Source: Gnetum montanum (lineage: Eukaryota > Streptophyta > Gnetopsida > Gnetales > Gnetaceae). From it: a stretch of DNA of 64,000 nt. The notes below the pieces were generated by a model. The model did not search any database and was not told the DNA's origin. It saw only the letters and a list, made by a program, of their open reading frames with translations. Made by a program: the position numbers and the translations under genes. Numbering within the stretch: the stretch's first letter is position 1; each line of letters opens with the position of its first letter. Of the stretch, positions 54,640 to 64,000 are shown piece after piece. Location: contig MNCI01008651.1 of NCBI GenBank assembly GCA_015680685.1, forward strand, positions 718,000 to 781,999, written 5' to 3'.

Positions 54640-55910
54640 GTGAGAGCATTGGTTAATGACCACATTCTTGGTTCCTCTTGGATCTATCATCATGAGATTG
54701 AACTCCTACAAGATCACCAGCCATCGTATGACATGAAGGCTCACCATCAGCTTGTTCATGAGGAAGCAGATTGCACTATGGTCTGTATGTACAAATACTT
54801 TGTAACCAAGCACATAGTGCCTGAACTTGTTTAGAGTGTACATCACTACCATTAGTTCTTTTGCTATGGTGGTGTAATTTAACTATGCTCCCACAATGCT
54901 TTAGCTTGCATAGTGGATGTAGTATGGACATTTCTTATCATCCATTTGTGTGAGCACCACTCCTAAAGCATAGTTAGATGCATCTATTATGATATGGAAG
55001 GGTCTAGACCAGTCTAGGTTTTGTAGGATTGGTGTTTCTATGAGTTTCTTTTTTAATTTTTGGAATTTATGTTCACATTCCTTGGTCCAAATAAAAGGTG
55101 TTTCTTTCTTTGTAAGCTCTACCAATAGCTTTGTGATCTTAGAGAAATTCTCTATGAATTGTCGATAGTAGCCAATGTGTCTAAGGAATGACCAAACATC
55201 TCTAACGGTCTTTGGTTGGCATGTTACTTCTTGGATAACCCTTATCTTTTCTAGGTCTACCTTAATCTCTTTTTGCAAAATTCAGTGCCCTAGCACTATG
55301 CCCTCTTAGATCATGAGATGGCTCTTTTGCTAGTTGAGCTATAGGTTTGTCTCTACACATCTCTTTAGTACTTGCTCAAGTCGATCTAAGGCTTGCTCAA
55401 AGGTAGCTCCATAGGTGGAAAAATCATCCATGAAGATTTCAACACCACTACTGATCTACTATTGAAAGATACTATGGACCAAGTATTGAAATGTTGCATG
55501 GACATTGCACAGGCCAAATGGCATCTTACAATATGTAAAAAGTCCTCTAAGGACTCATGAATGTTGTCTTGGCCTAATCTTCTAGTGTAATTTGCATTTG
55601 GTTATAGCCACTATAAACATCTGAGAAGCTATCATATTAATTCCAAGACATGGTATTTAACACTTGATCTAGAAATGGCAAAGGAAAATGATCTTTAAAC
55701 ATTGCCATATTCAATAGCCTAAAGTCGATGCAGACCTACCATGTGCCATCCTTCTTTGGTACAATTACAAGTGGGATAACCCACTCACTATCCATGATTG
55801 GATAGATAAACCCCACCTTGAGGAGTTGTTCAATTTCCTCTTTGATAATTTGCTTCAATTTGGGAGTTAGTTGCCTCAACAGTTGCCTTCTAGGCTTCAT
55901 GGCCTAGTTA
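54640..55910 (-). pseudogene. Reverse transcriptase and RNase H of element B (Athila-like)
   Basis: Motifs in order: 'LLKVGFIYPIMDSEWVIPLV', 'VPKKDGTW', 'CIDFRLLN', 'FPLPFLDQVLN', 'DVYSGYNQMQI', 'KMPFGLCNVHATFQ' and the catalytic 'EIFMDDFSTYG' with both aspartates intact (GATGAT at 55423-55428 on the minus strand). An open stretch 55278-54901 covers the connection and start of RNase H: 'FLRHIGYYRQFIENFSKI', 'DWSRPFHIIIDASNYALG'. Then come 'FRHYVLGYKVFVHTDHSAI'. The 'CDASDYAxGAVLxQ' and 'YAS' words are Athila-like. Several TAG stops and small frame changes are present. It is the best-preserved RT in the window. Confidence 0.88.
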
Positions 55911-56389
55911 GTGTAAATGCAATGTTGGCATATCCTTGGATCGATTCATGTTAGCTTTGGATATAACCAAGCAAAGGCTATTGCCCATTTTTTAACTACC
56001 TTCAACAACTTTTCTTTTTGTTCAGGAGCAAGTTTAGCATTAATTATATCCAATTTTTCATTCTTTAAAAATGCATACTCCATATCAACTAGTAAGTTTT
56101 TAGTTCTAAGGGCTCTTGCTTGAAGTGATCTAGGATTTTCAACTCTCCCCAACAGGTATCATCATCTTCGTCAGAGAGTTGGGAATGAACTTGTTTAATT
56201 TTGTCCATGTCTTCAACATAAGCACATGTCAGGCTCTCAGTTGGCTCTATGCATAATGTGGTGCTATCCGAGTCAGCTATTAGCCACTAGGTACCCTCTT
56301 TTTTTGTGGTTGCTATGTATAGACATCTTTGTATTTTGATCTCTTGTGCACAACGATTACATGCCTTAATGTGTGTACTCCTAATTGAT

Positions 56390-56840
56390 CAAATATTTTA
56401 CACATAATTGCACCCATTATTACTGTACACGATGCATGGAATATGCTTCTTCTCTATCTTGCCTAATTCCTTTTCTTTGGATATCTCTAGAGATTGGTCC
56501 CTTATACTCATATGTGCATTGACCGTGCTTAACCAAGCCCTTTCCACAATGATGTGGAAGTCACTTTTGTAGTTGTTTACCTTGATCATCAAAAAATCAA
56601 CAGGATAGGACTACCCACAAATTATGGTCATAATGTCCCCTACTAATCCTAGAGGGATAGTAATTGACTAATTTGCTAATTCTAGACGAATGTTGCTCTT
56701 TTTGAGAGGTGGTAGGTTTCAGGCCTTGTACATTTCATGGGAGATGAGATTAACTCTGGAACTAGAGTCAAGAAGAGCCTTGCATGGCTCATGTCTAGTG
56801 ATCTGTAGGTAAATGAGTGGACTTCTTGGATCATATCTTT
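56390..56840 (-). pseudogene. Retropepsin of element B
   Basis: 'DPRSPLIYLQITRHEPCKA', 'LLDSSSRVNLISHEMYKA', a stop, 'NLPPLKKSNIRLELAN', 'ITIPLGLVGDI', 'VDFLMIKVNNYKSDF' and 'ERAWLSTVNAHMSI'. It is homologous to A's protease almost word for word, but the active site is D-S-S instead of D-S-G. A stop follows 'MYKA' (TGA) and others are scattered. Confidence 0.82.
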
Positions 56841-59321
56841 TCATGGAAAGATTGCCAGCCTTGATCTAGTCAGAAACAACATGAGTTTGCATTACTGTGC
56901 TAATTTGAGGCGTCACTTGGTTTGAAGGATACTTGAAGGTATTTGATGCAGAGGATGAGGGTGTTGGAGATGTAGGACAATCAACGGAAGTGGGTTGTGA
57001 GGGTTGGAGAGGACTACTGGGTTAGAAGAAAGGTCTTTTTCTTGATTGATTGTTAGGATCACTTGGTTGAAAAATTGGTTGTGAGTGTATAGCCCTCGTA
57101 GCATTTCATTGTTGTAGCTATGAAGGAATCTCACCCTACATGGATGGAGCAGGAGGTAACTGGGTTGAAGGTGGAGGTGTATGTGTAGAGGGATGCAGAG
57201 GATGATATGAATATGGATATGGATTTTTCCCTCGATTAGATGGTGAATGTGCTCGATGATACTCTAGAGGATAATAGTGATGTTGAAATGATGTATGACT
57301 TGTAGAACTCCTAGGGAAGATGAATTGCTGAACATAGTACCCATACAGATCTGGTTGCCTATAAGGGTACTACTACCTTTGTAGTGGCATTCCCCATAAT
57401 TGTGGTTGATACCACTATTGTTATTGTTCATATGGCTGTGGAGGAGTTCCACTTGGGTAGTAAGCTTGTTGTTGTTGGTGGAACTACCTTAGATTGCCTT
57501 GAGGATAAGGTAATTGTCTTGGAGCTTGCCTACGTGCTAGGCGAGGATTCAATGTGTACACTCTAGACTCTTGTAAGTGTGACATCATAGGAAAACATCC
57601 CTTTGGATGTTCATCTTGACAAATGTCACATTCAGTTTCATCATCAGAGTCAAACTCCATAACTTCCTCTACTAAAACAGCTTTGTCCTTACTTCTTTAG
57701 TAGGTACATTTAGCTTCTTTTCACCTCCTATGATTACAATCACTATTTTGCTCTTTGGATTCTTTAGTAATCTTCAAAGAGGTTTGAAATTTTTTGTCCA
57801 AAGAGTCCCATAACTTGTCAACCTTTACCAAAATATCAAAAATAGGCTTTTGAATGGGCAAGATTTTCCTGTTCACCACTTCATCAAGTGATGACTCTTC
57901 ATCATAAAATTGGACCTCTCATTTTATAATGGAAGGATCCCTGTTATACTCTTCAACACTTTCCCTTTTTCGTAGCTTACCTTCTTCTTTTGCTACTTGC
58001 TCAATTAGCCTTTGGATCTTATGAGCTCTCAGTTCAGACAATCTTCCTTGGGCATACACCCCCAAGGTTCTTCTAGTTTCTACTCTGAGCCCATCTATGA
58101 TGTGATGAAGTTGTTCCCTTTGAGAATAACCATGGCTAGGGCATCAATGTAAGAGTGAATAATATCTACCCATGGTGGCATACAAGGGTTCATATGCTCC
58201 CTGTTTCTAGCCTTGGATTTGCCTTCTCAGATTAGACACTCTAGAGTACATTTGATATTTTTCATTAAATAACTCTAACATGGTATTTCATTTGTGAATA
58301 GATTCCAATTCCAAAGACTAGTACCAACTTTCAGCTTCCTTGATGACCATCTTGGGAAATAGTTTGAGTTTTTTCCATTCATTCTCTATGTTTTGTAAGG
58401 CACAGGAATCATGAAAAGCTTGTAGATGCATTTGTAGATTAGAGTTGTATCCCCCTCAAATCTTGGGATATTGTTCATGTCTAAGCACTTGATCCAACTA
58501 TCTTTCATATACCTAGTTGGAATTTTAATTACCTTTGCAATGTTGAGCATAATTTGGGTCACTAATAGAGGTTCATCATCATCACCGTGTTAATGATACC
58601 AATGATGGTTTCGGCCATCCCTTCAGTTTTGGTGGCCTTCATGGTCATTGTTATCTGGCTAATCACCTTCATCATGGTTGTTTTGATGGTGGCTTCTATG
58701 AGAACCGTCAGATGAAGAGGAGTGTTTGGAATTGGATGAAGAGGATGAAAGGAAGGTGGACTACCACCACCACCACTCTTTTGCTTATTATGATCACCAT
58801 CCTTAGATCCCTTACTATTGTGATGCTTGCCCAATTCCCTACCTTAGTTGTCACTTTTTCCTAAACCTAGTTTATGAATAGTGGATCACAGGTTTAGGTT
58901 CACACCCTTGTCACTAGTATCAGGGGGTGGAGAATCTTCATGTTGAGAATATTCATCTTGATTTAGTAGGAATAAGGGATAATGTTTATGCTTTGTAGCC
59001 TCATGGAGTTTCTCTTGACGTTGATCTCATTTGCATTGTGTTTTAGTGGGATAGTAGTTTCGAGTGTCATATCCATCCACAACGTATTCTTCATGAAGAT
59101 TTGCTATGCCCAACTTCTTAAGGATTTTAAACAACATCCCAGGCATAGATTGATTGGGGGGGAAAGATGACGTTACCCTCCATATCACACCATCAAAACT
59201 ATTCATCCTAATGTAGGATGAAGGTGAACTTTGACACAAACTCATCTGGATGAGTGTATACCACCTTGCATTCTTGTGGGATCAGTGGTTTGGTATCTTC
59301 ATGCTTGTGAGAAGAAGACAT
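56841..59321 (-). pseudogene. gag of element B
   Basis: The start at 59321 is MSSSHKHED, as in A and D. 'THPDEFVSKFTFILH' and 'NYYPTKTQCK' match A. A Lys/His/Gly/Ser-rich low-complexity region with frame changes follows. The core is 'GRYYSLLH', 'SHGYSQREQLHHIIDGLRVE', 'RRTLGVYAQGRLSELRAHKI' and 'QVAKEEGKLRKRESVEEYN'. The zinc knuckle at 57595-57630 is 'CDICQDEHPKGC', C-x2-C-x3-H-x3-C, the same unusual spacing as A. A Pro/Gln/Tyr-rich linker leads to the protease. The strong match to gag of A, C, D and E supports a shared packaging system. Confidence 0.85.
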
Positions 59322-59459
59322 TTTGCAATAAAAAATAAAAAATTTATCAGTGTGCTTTTATAATTCTATGTATAGTGGGAATGATAGTGACCTTAAGATT
59401 TGTACAAAGATATTAATGGTATTCACCTAAACCCAAATAGTGCACGTTCCACAAACAAA

Positions 59460-59479
59460 GTCCCTAGAAATGGCATCAA
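59460..59479 (-). other. Primer-binding site of element B (worn)
   Basis: Next to the 5' LTR, element sense reads TGATGCCATTTCTAGGGAC. It aligns with TTGGCACCATTGCTAGGGA of D and with the A site, consistent with a decayed tRNA-Asp-type site. Confidence 0.45.
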
Positions 59480-60395
59480 TGATGAGCGACGAGGTACTCC
59501 TACACCCAACCATATGAATCACAAAGCGTTCATGTGTAGTCTGGTCAAATTCCATGAACTTTATTGTTTCTGATGCACTAGTCCTTTAGGAAGTGAATCT
59601 TGCCTTAAGGTCAATCGTTGTCTTCCCAATTACACTTGTGATAGATGTTGGTATGGTTAAGTGTAACTAAGGCATTCAATTTTTATCATTTTGTGTTTTA
59701 TAGTTTAGTGCTCAAAATGTAGATAAAAGGAATTTTATTAACTAATCTAAATTAACTAATTAACTAGCATTTAACTAATCCTAACATAAGCATCCAATCC
59801 CACTTTCTATACACATCGCAAACCTATGTATCCACTACTGGGTGACCAAGTGCTATGTTACTGGGTGTACCAAGCAATAACGCTACTAGGATTACCAAGT
59901 GAATATGTGTTGCACTCGAAGTGGTCGTACTTATGTGTGTAATCTATCTCACTTAATTGCCTCATTAATGTAATGACTAGAAAATATTTAATAATTAATT
60001 GAAAACATTAAATGCACACATGAAATAGCTAATCTATCCAAAGTGCTGCAAGGTTTATCAGAAAGCTCATCTTTATTACTGCACACATGGTCATGCTCAG
60101 GTACAACAATGCTTGAATAAAGATTTGTACACTCAATGACTCCTGTTGTAGGCACTCAGGGGAAAAATCCTAACTTTCAAATGGAAAAACTACAAGAGCT
60201 TTACTACAACTACAATTTCTCATTGCCATAAATGTAGCTGCAGGCATGTATTTATAGCCAAAAACCAACACTATGTCGATGGGGCCTCATCAATGCATGG
60301 TAAGATGTATCGACTAGGCCTCATCGATGAGGCCCAGTCAACGAGGTCATGTTGACAAGGCCTCGTTGATGTAGCCAACTGAATGCAACTCATCA
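59480..60395 (-). repeat. 5' LTR of element B
   Basis: 916 bp, aligned with 47022-47943. U3 has the 18-bp perfect palindrome GGCCTCATCGATGAGGCC at 60317-60334. TATA (minus) lies within GTATTTATAGCC at 60248-60259. It is flanked by AAGTT at 60396-60400. Confidence 0.9.
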
Positions 60396-63180
60396 AAGTT
60401 CAATTACAAAATTTTGTGTGGTGACTTGGAGAGGCTTAATTGATATTATGAAAACTTGAGTGTCAAATTACAATATTTATTTAAATGGATGTATTACAAA
60501 CCAACAAAATGACAAAATGATAAGATGAATGTCAAATTTTACAAAAATTGTAGAAGTCTTTAAAAATCCACTAATAATGAGTCTTGATGTTATCACCAAT
60601 GGTGGACTTCTAACCTTGGTTGCTCTATTGGTGTTTTCCTTTTATAAAAAAATTTTGAATGATGGAAAGAAATTTCTCATCATCAACCCATGGGTTTCCA
60701 AGTAGTGAACATGTGCCAGTCAAGCTTTACTTCTTTTATCATCTACTTGCCCATAGTCATGTCCTCCTATTGGCCTCTTCTTATTACCTTGTGAAAGATG
60801 CCCTATTTGTGGAACTCTTTTTAGTATCATTTGCAATTACCAAAGGATCAATGTTAGTTTTTGCAATTTTTCCTTGGTGTTTAACCCTTTTTAGATCCTT
60901 AGCTTAATTTGAAAAATTTTGTGTTTAGGCTCAAGGTGATTACAAAATAACATTCCTAAGACTTTTGAGTAACTAGAATTGTTAAGCTTTTGAGTCATTT
61001 TTATTATTATTTATTTTAATGCTTAAAAATGAGGTTTTAGAAAAATTTTCAAAAATCACATTTGTACAAGTTTTCAAATAAGTGAAATCAATCTAGTTCA
61101 CAAGATATTGCAAATGCATCGAAATATTAAAAATTATAAGGAATCGACATTTTAGGTTTCAAAATGGCTAAGAAATGTTGAATTTAGAGAAGATTTAGAT
61201 ATATAAAGCATTAAAAATTAATCAAAATGGATAATAAGTATGTCCTAAAATTGTGTATAAATTTAGAAAAGTTGCTCATGATGTCCTTGAATGTGTGATG
61301 CTAGTTTAGAAGCATGATCAACAATTGTTATGTAAGTGGGTCCTTTCCAAAGCAAGTTCCTACCAATAATGCCCTTGCATAACCATTTCTATGAGTGTTC
61401 ATGGGCACCTTTAAATTTAAATCTAGATAATGTCTTTGCTCCACATAACAAATAATTTCTTTAGTTAGAATTCTATACTATGCTACACAAAAGCATAAAA
61501 TTTATAATTACACCATGCTAGTGAGGTGAAATAGAAGTAAAGAATTAAGACATGAGGTATTTTATCATGGTCATAATGGATCCCATGTATGATGTGTGAT
61601 TAAAATGATCATTATACCTATTTATTGGGATTTCAAACTAAGTCCAAGCACTATTGGTGACATTACAATGAATCATAATAGTCCTACCATCATTAAACTA
61701 ACTAGCCACTATATGAAAGCAACACCACTCAATAAAGAAAATATGAAAAATGGATCTTAGAAATGTTAGAAATAATTAGTTTATAATTGATGTTAAAGAT
61801 ATGGACCTTGGGCATTTGTTAGAGGAGCACCTTTAGGCATGGGTAACATGTCTTTCCAGTCACTTCATGAAACTAGTTTAAGGGACCTTGAAATTCTTGG
61901 AAGTAGTCAACCTTTAGGCATGAGTCACATGTCTTTTCAATGATATTAGAAGATGAATTTATTTAGAAATTAATTAATTAATGATTTTATTACACTTTCC
62001 ATAGGACTACCTTTAGGCATGGTCATGTGTCTATCTAGTGAGATAACAAGGGAACAACTATTTTCAAAAATGTAGAAACAATGAGGTGTTAGCCTACTAC
62101 AAGGCTTGGCTTAGTAATCCCAAGTCACAGGTGTGATTCTACTAGGTAGCACTAAGTTATAAACTTATATAAAATCTTGGGGTGTACCTATGTTTCACTT
62201 GTTTTTGGTTCCAACACCCTTAAAAGAATAGAAACATGAATGGTAGTGTATCAACATGAAACTAGTGGGACCTAGGGTGGAGGTTCAAAGAATCAAAAAA
62301 TATTCTTAATATCACATCCTTATGCATGTCCTCTTGGTCATCTCACCTTCCTTCAAAGCATAGTGATCATGGATTAACTGTAAGTTTTTGATATGATAGG
62401 GATTACATTACTTCCATGATAAGGACCTTTATTTGTAGAAATGGAGAGTTTGATGATGCAGTCTCACTATCATGTACAATCATTCCTTCCATAGCTTGAT
62501 AGCATAGAATAAAGTTCCAACTAATGATGTTAATATCTACATCATGACTAGTAATATTATAAAAAAAACATAAGAAATATTCACAAGGCATACAATAAAT
62601 GACTTAAGAAAATAGAAATTTATAAACAAATAAAAAATAACAAGAAATGTAAAATGTATTTAGAATTGAAAATTTTTGAAGAAATAGGAAAATAACAAAA
62701 AATTGGAAAATTTTCAAAAATAAAAAAATGATAAAAAATTTAAAACAAAAAGTGAAAATACACTTATTAGTTTTTTTCTAAAGATGGAACACCTGCCTCA
62801 CAATGAATCTAATGGACGAACATTCAAAAAATGAGTTACACATTTGTTAGGTCATACATAATGGATTTCCCTTTTATCATCTTTAGTAATTTACGTTTTC
62901 ACTTGTTAGTCTATATAGACATATATCATTTATGAGGTTGAGATCATTTATAGACATATATCATGCTAGACTAGAAGGTATTTCTATCTTAGGGGATTTA
63001 GATATGTTTTCATTTAGATTTTCAATTTTAACTTTTTTCTCTCCTTATTCATCACTTTCTTCTGGTGTATGGTTAGGACATAGGATGTCATTTTGTATGT
63101 TCTCTATTTGACTCAAATTTTTAGGAATAGGGTTGATAAGTGAGTTGGCTATTTTCATGCATCTTTTAAAAGTTTTGTAC
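60396..63180 (-). other. Element C interior: long 3' non-coding region
   Basis: This is C's sequence resumed after B. In element sense it runs from the protease (above 63180) toward the polypurine tract at 46966. It contains a T-rich tract (62790 down to 62580) preceded by GGTGTTCCATC (62785-62795 region), as in E and D. Near the left end are words shared with the 3' parts of E and D. No RT, integrase or large 3' ORF is found in these 2.8 kb, so C is of the gag-protease type. Confidence 0.65.
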
Positions 63181-63536
63181 TTTCATTCTGTAGCCACTAG
63201 ATGTCTTTTGGTTTAGTGGCTATTGTATTGACATGTTTTTGCATACAAAATTTTTTTTCATGGATTGGTATAGGGATCATACTAATGCTTTAAATTTTGG
63301 CCCACAAATACACCCTTTAGCATCATAAATGATGCATGAAATATTTTTCCTCTTTATAGTCCCATGTTTAATGTCCTTAGCAATGTCTAAGATGACATCT
63401 TAGATCCTGAGCTTAACATCAATGGTACTAAGACAAGCTCTTACCATGATGATTGGAAATTTACCCATGTTGTTCTTCATATTAATCATGAGGAAGTCTT
63501 CTAGATACAAACACCACCTAATGGTGGTTACCACAT
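63181..63536 (-). pseudogene. Protease of element C, interrupted by LTR H
   Basis: The minus strand reads 'NVVTTIRWCLYLEDFLMIN', 'NNMGKFPIIMVRACLSTIDV', then stops, 'DIAKDIKHGTIKRKNISCII' and 'DAKGCICGPKFKA'. This matches the second half of the A, B and E protease. The active-site half should lie beyond H, outside the window. Confidence 0.7.
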
Positions 63537-64000
63537 TGATGAGACGCGACATGCACTGAGCCACGATATCATGTACGCAATATCGTGGCCGCCGCGATAT
63601 CGCGTCTTCCCTTGCGATATCGCGTACGTGATATCGCGGTCCGCCGCCATATCTATAAATAAGAGGCGGCACTCCCTTCATTTCCAAATCCTGGCTAGAA
63701 GTAGCGAAGCTCTGGCAGATTGATCACTCCAGAGTTATAATTTTTCCCATGTGCCCACAGTAGGAGTCCTAGAGTGAACGGCTCTTTATTCGAGCAGCTT
63801 GTAACCTGAACCCAAGTTGTGTACGGCAATAAAGACAAACTTGATTGGATAAACCTTGCAGCACGTGGCTTTATTTATTGTTGTTTATTTACTGCTTTCC
63901 TAGTGCGCACAAGTACGACTTGATTACGAGCATCTACGGACGTGTACGACTAGTCAAGAAATCGGCTGCTTGTCGCAACGCATGAGTACGACTTGATTAC
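63537..64000 (+). repeat. LTR 'H' (A/S type), start only
   Basis: It begins TGATGAGACGCGAC at 63537, within C's protease; CACAT (63532-63536) should be its target-site duplication. U3 carries GCGATATCGC palindromes (63562-63640). The TATA box TATAAATA (63653-63660) sits in TATAAATAAGAGGCGGC, followed by R/U5 words 'GTACGACTTGATTACGAGCA'. It is cut by the window's end, so it could be a solo LTR or the 5' LTR of a plus-strand element. Confidence 0.88.
63653..63660 (+). promoter_or_regulatory. TATA box of LTR H
   Basis: TATAAATA followed by AGAGGCGGC, the same 17-bp word as in solo LTR S at 40381, about 115 bp from the LTR start and just after the palindrome cluster. Confidence 0.65.

Larger units (their letters stand above)
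47022..60395 (-). mobile_element. Element B: Athila-like gypsy element with gag, pol and a large 3' ORF
   Basis: 13,374 bp on the minus strand, with exact target-site duplications AAGTT at 47017-47021 and 60396-60400. LTRs are 47022-47943 (3') and 59480-60395 (5'). Order in element sense: primer-binding site, gag (59321 down), protease, RT, RNase H, integrase (to about 53370), internal polypurine-like motif (53202-53212), T-rich tract, an extra sense frame (50988-48190), 3' polypurine tract and 3' LTR. It is the only element in the window with this family's LTRs, gag and a full pol. It is now inactive: stops occur in all genes and integrase active-site residues are lost. Confidence 0.92.

Overview
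This window looks like nuclear DNA from a large, repeat-rich plant genome; a gymnosperm such as a conifer is my best guess. That guess rests on wall-to-wall, old, nested Ty3/gypsy elements, the absence of any intact host gene, plant-type Athila-like and Tat-like pol proteins, and heavy decay in which many in-frame stops are TAG where relatives read CAG or TGG. No open cellular gene, rRNA, tRNA or CRISPR array was found. Almost everything is LTR retrotransposon in successive states of ruin.

Layout. 1-1714 (minus) holds a degraded, spliced-looking gene remnant. 1715-11025 is dominated by an old Tat-like element (here 'F', plus strand): a pol pseudogene with RT, RNase H, a second archaeal-type RNase H and integrase (4195-7660), two tandem-repeat blocks, a polypurine tract and a probable 3' LTR (8962 to about 10810). 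11026-19150 is element 'E' (plus), a gag-protease-only element with two dissimilar LTRs and a 5'-truncated LINE inside it. 20080-27621 is element 'A' (minus), complete with 5-bp target-site duplications (ATCAT) but encoding only gag and protease.

30598-64000 is a nest. The outermost element 'C' (minus) starts with its 3' LTR at 30598 and runs off the window. Element 'G' (minus, 31366-46855) is inserted in C's LTR. Element 'D' (plus, 37337-44577) is inserted in G's right LTR. A solo LTR 'S' (40316-41255) is inserted in D's protease region. Element 'B' (minus, 47022-60395) is inserted in C just inside its polypurine tract, and a further LTR 'H' (63537 onward) is inserted in C's protease gene. 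Target-site duplications flank A, B, D and S exactly and G with one mismatch.

How the parts relate. A, B, C, D, E, S and H share LTR ends (TGATGA...CTCATCA), a polypurine tract (AGTCATGGGGGTA just before the LTR) and, where present, gag with an unusual zinc knuckle and a shared protease. Only B also carries RT, RNase H and integrase, so B is the natural candidate for the autonomous partner of the gag-protease elements. B has a further sense-strand reading frame of about 930 codons between the integrase and the 3' LTR. It combines a domain resembling the 'putative plant transposon protein' family with a long coiled-coil-like tail. G belongs to another lineage: it retains gag, protease and half of an archaeal-type RNase H with no RT or integrase, and one of its LTRs contains a fragment resembling a dynamin-related GTPase. 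All elements look inactive today; catalytic residues are lost in the F RT and in the F and B integrases.
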